Part shown: positions 1-6,054 of the stretch, piece by piece
How positions within the stretch are numbered: the first letter of the stretch is position 1
Layout of the letters: each line of letters begins with the position of its first letter
NCBI GenBank assembly: GCA_963854565.1
Contig: CAWKZT010000074.1
Coordinates: 1-8,689 of the forward strand
DNA: 8,689 nucleotides
Direction of reading: 5' to 3'
Source: CAWKZT01 sp963854565
Lineage (GTDB): Bacteria > Actinomycetota > Acidimicrobiia > Acidimicrobiales > JAHEJN01
Notes under the pieces: generated by a model
What the model saw: only the letters and a program-made list of their open reading frames with translations
What the model was told of the DNA's origin: nothing
Databases searched by the model: none
Position numbers and translations under genes: made by a program

Positions 1-321
1 CGTTACCAGGTTAAAAACGCGCCAGTTGATAATTGCTTCGAGTCGCCGGACGTGGCCTTCGTCGAACGCGTTGTTGTCGGGACCCGTAACTGCGGAGACG
101 GCGCACACCCAACCGCCGTCGACATGGGCGACAAGGGTTGTGGTTATCTCCGACGTCGCGTGGGGCCCGTCGATGGCCACCACTTGTCGCCACGGTGCAT
201 CGCTGCTCACAACCGTCCCAGTAGAGATGGGGGAGCGGTGCATGATCTCCCACATCTGCTCTCGTGAACAGCTGAATTGACGTTCGCAACTAAGTGATCG
301 GTACGTCAACTTCTTTGCCAT
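1..321 (-). CDS. Small hypothetical protein, 3' end outside the window
   Basis: An uninterrupted minus-strand frame begins with ATG at 321 (first residues MAKKLTYRSL) and stays open for 107 codons to the left edge, so its C-terminus is missing. Codon first positions are rich in G and third positions mostly G or C, as in the neighbouring real genes, which favours true coding. The N-terminus (around residues 12-27, a hydrophobic/charged alternation followed by SREQMWEIM) is loosely reminiscent of the first strand and helix of START/SRPBCC-like small-ligand-binding folds, but this is weak and I do not assign a function. No membrane segment or signal peptide is visible. The start is the only ATG near the divergent neighbour, and no good Shine-Dalgarno is present: GAGG lies only 2 nt from the ATG. 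A TAGCGT hexamer 8 nt upstream suggests a very short or absent leader. Divergent from the acyltransferase gene. Confidence 0.6.
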   Translation of the reverse strand, partial: MAKKLTYRSLSCERQFSCSREQMWEIMHRSPISTGTVVSSDAPWRQVVAIDGPHATSEITTTLVAHVDGGWVCAVSAVTGPDNNAFDEGHVRRLEAIINWRVFNLVT

Positions 322-329
322 GGCCTCAA

Positions 330-339
330 ACGCTATCGT
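330..339. promoter_or_regulatory. Overlapping opposed -10-like hexamers in a 27-bp divergent gap
   Basis: On the plus strand TATCGT occupies 334-339, ending 9 nt before the acyltransferase ATG. On the minus strand TAGCGT occupies 335-330, ending 8 nt before the ATG at 321. The two hexamers share the central TA. Both fit the TANNNT actinobacterial -10 pattern and would put transcription starts at or within a few bases of each start codon. No -35 match at proper spacing is seen on either side. This is a sequence-based guess without transcript data. Confidence 0.35.
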
Positions 340-348
340 GACAGGCTG

Positions 349-1035
349 ATGGCTCCCGTAACTGATGAACAAGCACTCGAAATCGCTGCACGACGCACCG
401 CATTATGGTTTTGGCGCGCTGTGCGCCGTCTACTGCGCGTTGTGCTGCATCCGTTCTTCTCGCTCAAGGTGGTGGGGAGAGAGCATCTTGAAGTGCCGGG
501 CGGAGCCATTATCGCCCCCTCGCATCGCTCGCATTTCGACGCTCCATTGGTGGGATCCCTGACGGTTAATCGCATGCGCTCTGTGGCCAAGAGGTCGCTT
601 TTCAAGACCCGCGTCTTTGGCTGGACCATCTCGGCTCTCGGGGCGTATCCCGTTGATCGTGGGACGGCTGATCGTAATTCCCTCGCCACTTCCGAGCGCA
701 TGTTGAACGAGGGCAATCAGCTGCTGTTGTTTCCGGAGGGAACCCGTCAAGTGGGTGAAACGATTGGCGAACTGTTCGAAGGCATGGTTTACCTGGCCGC
801 CCGGACGGGTAAGCCGGTGGTCCTTGTCGGGATAGCAGGCACCGAAGAAGCACTGCCATCGGGGGCCAAACGACCTCATCGCAGCAAGGTTCGCATAGTG
901 GTCGGTGAGCCCCGCTACTTCGGCGTCGATGGACCAATGAAACGGTCCGAACGCAAAGCCGCGACCCTACAACTCCACACGGAGTTACAAGGCTTGTACG
1001 ACCAAGCGCTCGCACTTTTACCGCCCCGTCGGTGA
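349..1035 (+). CDS. plsC: 1-acyl-sn-glycerol-3-phosphate acyltransferase family protein (PlsC/LPLAT)
   Basis: This 228-residue protein is a lysophospholipid acyltransferase of the PlsC family, which acylates lysophosphatidic acid to phosphatidic acid at the membrane in phospholipid synthesis. The four family blocks are all visible: catalytic HX4D as H59-RSHF-D64, the AYPVDRG block at residues 99-105, FPEGTR at 128-133 for phosphate binding, and the GIAGTEEALP block at 161-170. The length is typical of the family. A basic, hydrophobic N-terminal helix (about residues 15-38) probably contacts the membrane, with no clear multi-pass topology. The ATG at 349 is the only Met ahead of the core, and the preceding bases hold no strong ribosome binding site. 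Actinobacteria often carry several PlsC paralogues, so the exact acyl acceptor is uncertain. The gene is divergent from the unknown gene ending at 321 and is followed by a 95-bp gap. Confidence 0.9.
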   Translation: MAPVTDEQALEIAARRTALWFWRAVRRLLRVVLHPFFSLKVVGREHLEVPGGAIIAPSHRSHFDAPLVGSLTVNRMRSVAKRSLFKTRVFGWTISALGAYPVDRGTADRNSLATSERMLNEGNQLLLFPEGTRQVGETIGELFEGMVYLAARTGKPVVLVGIAGTEEALPSGAKRPHRSKVRIVVGEPRYFGVDGPMKRSERKAATLQLHTELQGLYDQALALLPPRR

Positions 1036-1118
1036 AGAACACGAGTCTCGTAAACACCAGGTTTGTACTTGTCGTATTTACTTTGTTTGGGTCCGGTTCT
1101 TGATCGAGGCGACCAACC

Positions 1119-1128
1119 TATGGTGAGG
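1119..1128 (+). promoter_or_regulatory. Competing -10-like TATGGT and Shine-Dalgarno-like GGTGAGG before the methyltransferase
   Basis: TATGGT at 1119-1124 is followed by exactly 6 nt and then the ATG at 1131, the spacing expected for leaderless initiation. The same stretch also contains GGTGAGG at 1122-1128, which could act as a ribosome binding site but sits only 2 nt from the ATG, unusually close. Both cannot be used on the same transcript. The rest of the 1036-1130 gap is comparatively A/T-rich with no -35 match or convincing terminator. Confidence 0.35.
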
Positions 1129-1130
1129 TC

Positions 1131-1736
1131 ATGAGTTTCGACGGGTTAAGCGATCGGTGGCGAGGATGGCGCGAGCGTTTGCCGCTTGATGCCTACGAAG
1201 CCCGTTTCGCGCAAATGGCGGCCGATGGGCAAAACATTCATGGTGAGGTCGATGCCATTGAACGATTGCGGTCGAATCACCCATGGACAACTCCTACGAT
1301 CCTTGATGCAGGCTGCGGAACCGGCCGCATTGCCGTCGAATTAGAGGCCCGGAAATGGCGGGTAACCGGAATTGACTCGGACCCCGACATGATTGCGCTG
1401 GCCCGGCCCAAGAGCGAAACGGTGGTGTGGGCGGTCGATGATCTGGCCACCTTCGATTTCGAAAAGCAGTTCGACGTCGTTCTGATGGCGGGGAACATCT
1501 TGTTGTTTGTCCATCGCGGGACCGAGTTAGCGGTTCTGACAAACACCGCTAAGCACCTGCATCCTGACGGGTTAATGGTGGCGGGTTTTAGTCTGACGGA
1601 GTTCACCAAGGCGCAGTACGACGCGTGGTGCCGGACTGCTGGTCTGGTGGCTGTTGACGAGTGGGCCACATGGGAAGGCGCCGCATATGCGGGTGGCGAT
1701 TACCTTGTCTCGGTTCTTCGGCCGCTTGTGGCCTAA
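1131..1736 (+). CDS. Class I SAM-dependent methyltransferase, substrate unknown
   Basis: The 201-residue protein has a Rossmann-like methyltransferase core. Motif I is ILDAGCGTG at residues 57-65. The acidic residue binding the SAM ribose is in GIDSDP (D82 or D84). A further acidic stretch (D103, D104) leads to the strand FDVVLMAGN at 114-122, and a late strand with HPDGLMVAGF lies at 144-153. A short N-terminal helical cap (residues 1-50) carries W10, W13 and an arginine-rich patch. This is the usual size of small stand-alone methyltransferases annotated as Methyltransf_11/25 types. Nothing reveals the acceptor, and no extra substrate-recognition domain is present. Its stop codon lies 9 nt before the aminotransferase GTG and is part of a -10-like hexamer, so the downstream genes might be expressed both by read-through and independently. 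Confidence 0.85.
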   Translation: MSFDGLSDRWRGWRERLPLDAYEARFAQMAADGQNIHGEVDAIERLRSNHPWTTPTILDAGCGTGRIAVELEARKWRVTGIDSDPDMIALARPKSETVVWAVDDLATFDFEKQFDVVLMAGNILLFVHRGTELAVLTNTAKHLHPDGLMVAGFSLTEFTKAQYDAWCRTAGLVAVDEWATWEGAAYAGGDYLVSVLRPLVA

Positions 1737-1739
1737 CCT
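1734..1739 (+). promoter_or_regulatory. -10-like TAACCT overlapping the methyltransferase stop
   Basis: TAACCT begins with the methyltransferase TAA stop and ends 6 nt before the GTG start at 1746. That geometry suits a leaderless transcript for the aminotransferase/omega-amidase pair. The 9-nt gap has no Shine-Dalgarno. No -35 hexamer is evident at 16-18 nt upstream. Confidence 0.35.
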
Positions 1740-1745
1740 CGGTTT

Positions 1746-2909
1746 GTGCCGCAACGACTAATTACTTCCAAACTTGCCTCGTTTGGTGAAACAATCTTCG
1801 CCGAAATGTCGGCGTTAGCCGTCCGGACCGGGGCCGTAAATCTCGGGCAAGGATTCCCCGATACGGATGGTCCAACCGAAGTATCCGATGCCGCGATCCA
1901 AGCAATTCGTGACGGACATAACCAGTATCCACCGGGGATCGGCATTGCTGATTTACGGCACGCTATTGCTGAGCACCAACTGCGTTTCTACGGCGTCACG
2001 GTCGATCCCGATACTGAAGTACTGGTCACCGCTGGGGCAACGGAGGCGCTTACAGCGTCGTTGCTCGCGTTGTGCGATGACGGCGACGAAGTTGTGGTAT
2101 TCGAGCCCTGGTACGACAGTTACGGTGCCGCAATTGCGATGGCAGGTGCCACCAAGAAGGTCGTCACCTTGCGCCCCGTAAATAATGGGTACGAGTTTGA
2201 CGAAGCCGAGTTACGTGCAGCCATTGGCCCCTCGACGCGGTTATTTTTGCTCAACACGCCGCACAATCCGACGGGCAAGGTGTTCACCCATGAGGAGCTA
2301 TCCCTCATCGCCGAGCTTTGTGTCGAACACGACGTGTTGGTCATTACTGACGAGGTATACGAACACCTGGTATTTGACGGTGAGCATCGACTCCTGGCCA
2401 CGTACCCCGGAATGGCCGAACGAACGGTCACCATTTCTTCGGGCGGTAAGACATTTTCGTTTACGGGCTGGAAAATTGGGTGGGCCGTTGGCCCTGCTGA
2501 CATTCTTCAGGCCGTCCGAACCGTCAAACAGTATTTGACTTACGTCAATGGGGCCCCGTTCCAACCTGCTACTGCGGTTGGTCTTCGTCTTGGCGACGAC
2601 TACTTCGATGGCTTCTTGACTGACATGCGCATGAAACGGGATCTATTGAGCGATGGGCTCGAGTCAGTGGGCTTTACGGTGTACCGCCCCCAAGGTACCT
2701 ACTTTGTGACCACTGACATCCGAAATTTTGGTACCGACGACGGCCGCCAGTTTTGCCTTGATCTTCCTGAGCGGGCTGGTGTGGTTGCCGTACCGAATGT
2801 TGTTTTCTATGACAATAGGTCCGAGGGGTCGCACCTCGTTCGGTTTGCGTTCTGCAAGAAAGTCGATGTGCTCGAAGAAGCAGTTGAGCGACTGGGGGCG
2901 TTGCGGTGA
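1746..2909 (+). CDS. PLP-dependent class I/II aminotransferase (glutamine transaminase K/KAT or DapC type)
   Basis: A 387-residue fold-type I aminotransferase of normal family length. Visible features are the N-terminal VNLGQGFPD segment (31-39) typical of kynurenine aminotransferase/glutamine transaminase K and related DapC enzymes, Y61 in NQYPPGIG, and W122/Y123 in the EPWYDSY strand. Further on are N174 in TPHNPTGK, D202 and Y205 in TDEVYEH, the Schiff-base lysine K235 in SSGGKTFSFTGWKIGW, and the carboxylate-binding R366 in HLVRFAFCK. The GTG at 1746 gives an N-terminus matching family size, and no ribosome binding site precedes it. The overall sequence style is close to actinobacterial proteins annotated DapC (N-succinyldiaminopimelate aminotransferase), so sequence alone does not settle the substrate. 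The 4-nt overlap with an omega-amidase-like gene favours a glutamine- or methionine-linked transaminase. Soluble and cytoplasmic. Confidence 0.92.
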   Translation: MPQRLITSKLASFGETIFAEMSALAVRTGAVNLGQGFPDTDGPTEVSDAAIQAIRDGHNQYPPGIGIADLRHAIAEHQLRFYGVTVDPDTEVLVTAGATEALTASLLALCDDGDEVVVFEPWYDSYGAAIAMAGATKKVVTLRPVNNGYEFDEAELRAAIGPSTRLFLLNTPHNPTGKVFTHEELSLIAELCVEHDVLVITDEVYEHLVFDGEHRLLATYPGMAERTVTISSGGKTFSFTGWKIGWAVGPADILQAVRTVKQYLTYVNGAPFQPATAVGLRLGDDYFDGFLTDMRMKRDLLSDGLESVGFTVYRPQGTYFVTTDIRNFGTDDGRQFCLDLPERAGVVAVPNVVFYDNRSEGSHLVRFAFCKKVDVLEEAVERLGALR

Positions 2910-3664
2910 AGGTTGCTGCTATCCAGCATGACATCGTGTGGGAGAACCCTGCGGCAACTATTGAGTCGCTACGAGCCCCGGTGGCTGCCGCCGCGGATGA
3001 GGGAGCGCACCTTATTGTTCTCAGCGAAATGTTCTCAACGGGTTTCTCGATGGCGGCCGAGCGAGTAGCCGAGGCCCCCGAGGGGCCAAGTGCATCGTTC
3101 TTATTTGACCAAGCCGCGTCGACAGGCTCTTGGCTCGTCGCGTCGATCCCAACGGTGATGCCCGGGGTGAAGCTGCCCCAAAACGTCCTCACTGTTGCGT
3201 CGCCCGATGGCGGAGTCCACCGGTACGCGAAAATCCACCCCTTCTCTTATACGGGAGAGGACCAGCACTACGCGGCAGGTGAGGAATTCTTGACGCTTGT
3301 GATTGAAGGCGTGCGATGTTCGTTCTTCGTTTGCTATGACCTGCGTTTTGCCGACGAATGGTGGGCCTTAGCACCGCAAACCGAATGCTATGTAGTCCCT
3401 GCCAATTGGCCGGGCGTGCGACGTGAGCATTGGATGGCTTTGTTGCGAGCCCGTGCCATCGAGAATCAGGCATTCGTGGTGGGGGTAAACCGGGTCGGCG
3501 ATGGCGATGGAGTGGCCTACGCAGGAGATAGCCAAATCATCGACCCGTTCGGTCAGATCGTTGCTAACGGCGGCGACAGTAAGGTCACCGTCACCGCCGA
3601 GGTCACGGCCGAGCGGGTGGCCGAGGTGCGAGCCCAATTTCCGTTTCTCCAAGATCGTCGCTAG
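2906..3664 (+). CDS. Nitrilase-superfamily amidohydrolase, probable omega-amidase
   Basis: This 252-residue protein is a single-domain carbon-nitrogen hydrolase. The catalytic triad is visible: E41 in VLSEMFSTGF, K109 in YAKIHPFSYTGED, and nucleophile C143 in FVCYDLRF. A family-conserved acidic position is E126 or E127 in AGEEF. The CYDLRF context and the short length match the Nit2/YafV omega-amidase group, which hydrolyses 2-oxoglutaramate or 2-oxosuccinamate to the dicarboxylic acid plus ammonia. Related nitrilase-branch amidases cannot be excluded. The GTG start overlaps the aminotransferase stop in GTGA, so translation is probably coupled. The N-terminus MKVAAIQHDI is where the fold's first strand belongs, which supports this start. 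The gene is followed by an array of 31-bp direct repeats starting 7 nt after the stop, with no intrinsic terminator with a T-tract. Confidence 0.9.
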   Translation: MKVAAIQHDIVWENPAATIESLRAPVAAAADEGAHLIVLSEMFSTGFSMAAERVAEAPEGPSASFLFDQAASTGSWLVASIPTVMPGVKLPQNVLTVASPDGGVHRYAKIHPFSYTGEDQHYAAGEEFLTLVIEGVRCSFFVCYDLRFADEWWALAPQTECYVVPANWPGVRREHWMALLRARAIENQAFVVGVNRVGDGDGVAYAGDSQIIDPFGQIVANGGDSKVTVTAEVTAERVAEVRAQFPFLQDRR

Positions 3665-3670
3665 CGCAAC

Positions 3671-3799
3671 CCGGCCCTGCGTTTCGTGATGTGCCGATAA
3701 TCCGGCCCTGCGTTTCGTGGCGTGCCGATAATCCGGCCCTGCGTTTCGTGATGTGCCGATAATCCGGCCCTGCGTTTCGTGATGTGCCGATAATCCGGC
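3671..3799 (+). repeat. Four tandem 31-bp direct repeats plus a 5-bp partial fifth
   Basis: Units begin at 3671, 3702, 3733 and 3764, each 31 bp with no spacer, and CCGGC at 3795-3799 starts a fifth. Each unit runs CCGGCCCTGCGTTTCGTG, then AT, then GTGCCGATAAT. Units 1, 3 and 4 are identical. Unit 2 differs at two adjacent bases (GC instead of AT at 3720-3721). Every unit carries GATAAT (3696, 3727, 3758, 3789) and an inverted GCCG/CGGC around ATAATC at its junction with the next unit. A period of 31 bp is close to three helical turns, so equivalent sites lie on nearly the same DNA face. The array fills the gap between the omega-amidase and alcohol dehydrogenase genes. Near identity implies recent expansion or homogenisation. 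Role unknown: an operator array, a promoter region or neutral slippage repeats are all possible. Confidence 0.95.
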
Positions 3800-3802
3800 A
3801 CA
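3783..3802 (+). promoter_or_regulatory. Perfect 7-bp dyad with GATAAT hexamer upstream of the alcohol dehydrogenase
   Basis: At the end of the repeat array the arms TGTGCCG (3783-3789) and CGGCACA (3796-3802) flank ATAATC. Internal repeat junctions pair over only 4 bp, so the perfect dyad is unique to this last junction. GATAAT at 3789-3794 matches the -10 consensus at five of six positions and would give a leader of roughly 10 nt before GTG 3812. No -35 match is present at 16-18 nt. The arrangement resembles an operator overlapping a -10 element. A weak hairpin is an alternative, but without a T-tract it is not a typical intrinsic terminator. Confidence 0.4.
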
Positions 3803-3811
3803 CTGTCCCTC

Positions 3812-4987
3812 GTGAAAGCACTTGTCTTTGAACGGTCCGAGATTCGCTACGTCGCCGCGGTGGTGGCGTCGAAGGTCGCTCGCAGTTCTGCGGCCCAAGT
3901 TGGCCCCCTTCGGCTCAAAGATATTGATGCCCCACAGCTGCCCGGTAGTGACTGGCAGGTCATGTACCCCCGTCTTGCTGGCGTGTGCGGCAGCGATCTT
4001 GCAACCGTCGAAGGTCGCTCTAGCCGATACTTCGAATCGCATGTGTCGTTTCCATTTGTCCCGGGACACGAAGTTGTCGGAGATCTAGCGGATGGCACCC
4101 GAGTAGCGCTCGAACCAATTCTTGGTGCCGAAGCCCGTGGCGAAGATCCACCTTTCGAAGGCGCCGCGCCCGGCGACGGCGACGACTACGGCTACCTCCT
4201 GGGCGATGCGGTCGATACCGGCATCCAAACAGGATTCTGTTCCAGCACCGGGGGAGGGTGGGGCACCCAACTTGTTGCCCACAAATCCCAGTTGCACTCG
4301 GTTCCCGAACAACTGAGCGACGAATCCGCAGTCATGCTCGAACCGGCCGCGGGCGGCGTGCACGCTGCTCTACGGGCTGGGATCAAAGACGGTGACGTCG
4401 TGGTCATTCAGGGCGCCGGAACAATGGGTCTCGTAACCCTTGCCGCTGTAGCCGAGTACACCAATCCTGCCGAAATCATCGTTGCCGCCAAATATTCTCA
4501 TCAAAAGGAACTTGCTCGTTCGCTGGGTGCCACCACAGTGGTCAGTCCCAGCGAAATGAAGCGGGCGGTACGTCGCCACGTGGGATGCCGCATGATCGGC
4601 GATGACCTCACCGGCGGTGCCGATGTCACTATCGATGCCGTTGGCTCGGCGAGCTCAATCGCCGACAGCATTTCGGTCACCCGGCCACGAGGGCGTGTGC
4701 TCCTGCTGGGGATGCCTGGGGTAACCAAGCTGGACCTTACCCCCCTTTGGCATCGCGAAACCGAGCTTGTGGGCGCCTACACCTACTGCACCGAGCATCT
4801 TGACGATGGGACACACACCACGAGTTTCACGATGGCTTTTGACTTGGTTGCTAAAGCGAAATTGGATCGACTCGTCTCGGCGCATTACCCAATTAGCGAA
4901 TACAAAGCGGCGCTTCGGCACGCCTCCGAGGCTGGCCCCCGGGGCGCAGTAAAGATTGTCTTCGACCTGCGAGACGAACGCAACTAG
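3812..4987 (+). CDS. Medium-chain zinc-type alcohol/polyol dehydrogenase-like oxidoreductase
   Basis: This 391-residue protein belongs to the MDR (zinc alcohol dehydrogenase) superfamily. The catalytic-domain GroES-like part has zinc ligands C59 in GVCGSD, H86-E87 in VPGHEVVG, and a likely third ligand E177 in VMLEPAAGG. The nucleotide-binding domain has VVVIQGAGTMG (196-206, GxGxxG) and DAVGSASS (275-282), with a glycine turn RPRGRVLLLG at 291-300. The N-terminus is about 20 residues longer than a standard member between MKALVFE and DIDAPQLPG. The segment where many members carry four structural-zinc cysteines (about 101-132) has none here and is instead acidic (E101, E107, E111, D112, E116, D122, D124, D125, D132). 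Substrate unknown. The GTG start gives the classic MKALVFE opening and no Shine-Dalgarno precedes it. Its stop overlaps the glpX stop tail to tail. Confidence 0.88.
   Translation: MKALVFERSEIRYVAAVVASKVARSSAAQVGPLRLKDIDAPQLPGSDWQVMYPRLAGVCGSDLATVEGRSSRYFESHVSFPFVPGHEVVGDLADGTRVALEPILGAEARGEDPPFEGAAPGDGDDYGYLLGDAVDTGIQTGFCSSTGGGWGTQLVAHKSQLHSVPEQLSDESAVMLEPAAGGVHAALRAGIKDGDVVVIQGAGTMGLVTLAAVAEYTNPAEIIVAAKYSHQKELARSLGATTVVSPSEMKRAVRRHVGCRMIGDDLTGGADVTIDAVGSASSIADSISVTRPRGRVLLLGMPGVTKLDLTPLWHRETELVGAYTYCTEHLDDGTHTTSFTMAFDLVAKAKLDRLVSAHYPISEYKAALRHASEAGPRGAVKIVFDLRDERN
4984..4987. other. CTAG palindrome shared by two convergent stop codons
   Basis: TAG on the plus strand (4985-4987) ends the dehydrogenase, and TAG on the minus strand (4986-4984) ends glpX. 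The two coding regions therefore overlap by 4 bp with no intergenic space, so any transcription terminator must lie inside one of the genes or be Rho-dependent. Confidence 0.9.
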
Positions 4988-5994
4988 TAATCGATGCCCG
5001 CAATTTTGCCGAGCTTGTCACGGCGGTGGTAGGTACGAATTTGGCGCACCGTCCCAGACTTTGAACGCATCGACAGCGAGTTCGTTTGTGCACCAGCCCG
5101 GTTGTAGGTGACCCCGGGAAGCAGCGGCCCGTCGGTAATTGCTGTCGAGGCAAAGAAGCAATTGTTGCCCTTGACCAGATCGTCCTGAGTGAGAATGTCG
5201 TTGATGTCGTAGCCAAAATCGATCGTTTCCTGGAGTTCGGCGTTGCTACGAGGATGAAGTCGGCTCTGCATTTCGCCCCCCATGCACTTAAGGGCGGCAG
5301 CCGCAATAACACCCTCGGGTGTACCGCCAATTCCCATCAAGATGTCGGCACCAGAGTCGGGCCAGGCGGTAGAAATCGCGCCCGCAACATCGCCGTCGCG
5401 GATCAGGCGAATTCGGGCGCCAGCCGACCGAACCTCGGCTATCAGTTGCTCGTGGCGCGGTCGTTCGAGAATTACGGCGGTGACGTTTTCGATGGATTCA
5501 CCCTTGGCTTTGGCCACGGCCGCCAAGTTGTGCGCTACCGATGCATTGATGTCGATAACGCCTTTGCAACTTGGGCCGACAGCAATCTTGTCCATGTAGA
5601 CGCACGGACCCGGATCGAACATGGTGCCGTGGTCGGATGCGGCGATAACGGCGATGGCGTTGGCCTGACCCAGTGCGGTGAGGGTCGTGCCATCGACGGG
5701 GTCGACCGCGATGTCGACCCGAGGTGAGGAGCCGTCGCCGATTCGTTCGCCGTTGAACAACATAGGTGCTTCGTCTTTTTCGCCTTCGCCGATAATGACG
5801 GTTCCGTCCATGCGGATGGTGCTGAGCATTTGGCGCATGGCGTCCACTGCCGCACCATCGGCCCCGAGCTTGTCACCTCGTCCCATCCATTGAGATGCTG
5901 CGAGTGCGGCCGCTTCGGTGACCCGTACAAGTTCTAGTGCAAGGTTCCGACCGGCAGCATCGACGTCATTGTCGGGAGCTGTTTCATCGTTCAC
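4984..5994 (-). CDS. glpX: Fructose-1,6-bisphosphatase class II
   Basis: The 336-residue protein is a GlpX-type fructose-1,6-bisphosphatase. It hydrolyses fructose-1,6-bisphosphate to fructose-6-phosphate and phosphate in gluconeogenesis, with divalent metal. Motifs counted from the chosen start are VTEAAALAASQWMGRGDK (about 25-42), IGEGEKDEAP (68-77), DPVDGTT (98-104, metal/phosphate site), RLIRDGDVAGAI (196-207), GIGGTPEGV (221-229) and RSKSGTVR (310-317). DPVDGTT has Asp where E. coli GlpX has Glu (DPIEGT). GTG at 5994 is chosen because it leaves a 23-residue N-terminus before LVRVTEA and lies 7 nt after the -10-like TAGGTT. An in-frame ATG at 6030 would add 12 residues and is possible. 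The frame stays open to 6267, but that would overlap the divergent zinc-ribbon gene. Class II enzymes are the usual gluconeogenic bisphosphatase in Actinobacteria. Confidence 0.95.
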   Translation of the reverse strand: MNDETAPDNDVDAAGRNLALELVRVTEAAALAASQWMGRGDKLGADGAAVDAMRQMLSTIRMDGTVIIGEGEKDEAPMLFNGERIGDGSSPRVDIAVDPVDGTTLTALGQANAIAVIAASDHGTMFDPGPCVYMDKIAVGPSCKGVIDINASVAHNLAAVAKAKGESIENVTAVILERPRHEQLIAEVRSAGARIRLIRDGDVAGAISTAWPDSGADILMGIGGTPEGVIAAAALKCMGGEMQSRLHPRSNAELQETIDFGYDINDILTQDDLVKGNNCFFASTAITDGPLLPGVTYNRAGAQTNSLSMRSKSGTVRQIRTYHRRDKLGKIAGIDY

Positions 5995-6001
5995 GTTTAT
6001 G

Positions 6002-6007
6002 AACCTA
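6002..6007 (-). promoter_or_regulatory. -10-like TAGGTT of glpX
   Basis: On the minus strand TAGGTT (6007 to 6002) is followed by 7 nt and the GTG at 5994, consistent with a leaderless glpX message. It lies within the coding region if the ATG at 6030 were used instead, so it also bears on start choice. No -35 consensus is visible. Confidence 0.35.
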
Positions 6008-6044
6008 TCCACCGAAAGGTGTGGTTGCATATCAGATGCTGGTT

Positions 6045-6050
6045 TACTCT
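6045..6050 (+). promoter_or_regulatory. Possible -10-like TACTCT before the zinc-ribbon gene
   Basis: TACTCT fits TANNNT but ends only 4 nt before GTG 6055, shorter than the usual 6-7 nt discriminator. It shares the roughly 60-bp divergent interval with the glpX hexamer. This is the weakest of the promoter guesses here. Confidence 0.22.
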
Positions 6051-6054
6051 CGGG

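Noticed and set aside
315..320. TTGCCA as a -35 element for the acyltransferase
   Set aside because: It is only 13 bp from the TATCGT hexamer and falls in the coding start of the divergent gene, so the spacing is wrong for a standard promoter.
1041..1051. Inverted repeat ACGAGTCTCGT after the acyltransferase stop as a terminator
   Set aside because: The stem is only 4-5 bp with a 1-3 nt loop and no T-tract, so it is too weak.
1120..1250. 11-mer ATGGTGAGGTC occurring at 1120 and again at 1240
   Set aside because: The second copy is inside the methyltransferase and precedes an out-of-frame ATG. Most likely chance.
3671..3799. CRISPR-like array of 31-bp repeats
   Set aside because: Units abut directly without spacers and no cas genes are near, so this is a simple tandem repeat.
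3368..4069. 233-codon minus-strand open frame (and a shorter one, 3603-3821) across the repeats
   Set aside because: It is antisense to the amidase and dehydrogenase genes, and its product merely cycles the 31-bp repeat through different frames. The sense genes have complete catalytic motifs.
5086..5727. 213-codon plus-strand open frame opposite glpX
   Set aside because: It is the antisense shadow of a well-supported fructose-bisphosphatase, with no start signal or domain.
6019..6054. Upstream GTG start for the zinc-ribbon gene
   Set aside because: It adds 12 residues (MWLHIRCWFTLG) that lie opposite the alternative glpX N-terminus, and GTG 6055 gives a tidy start just before the CxxC pair. 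Not fully excluded.
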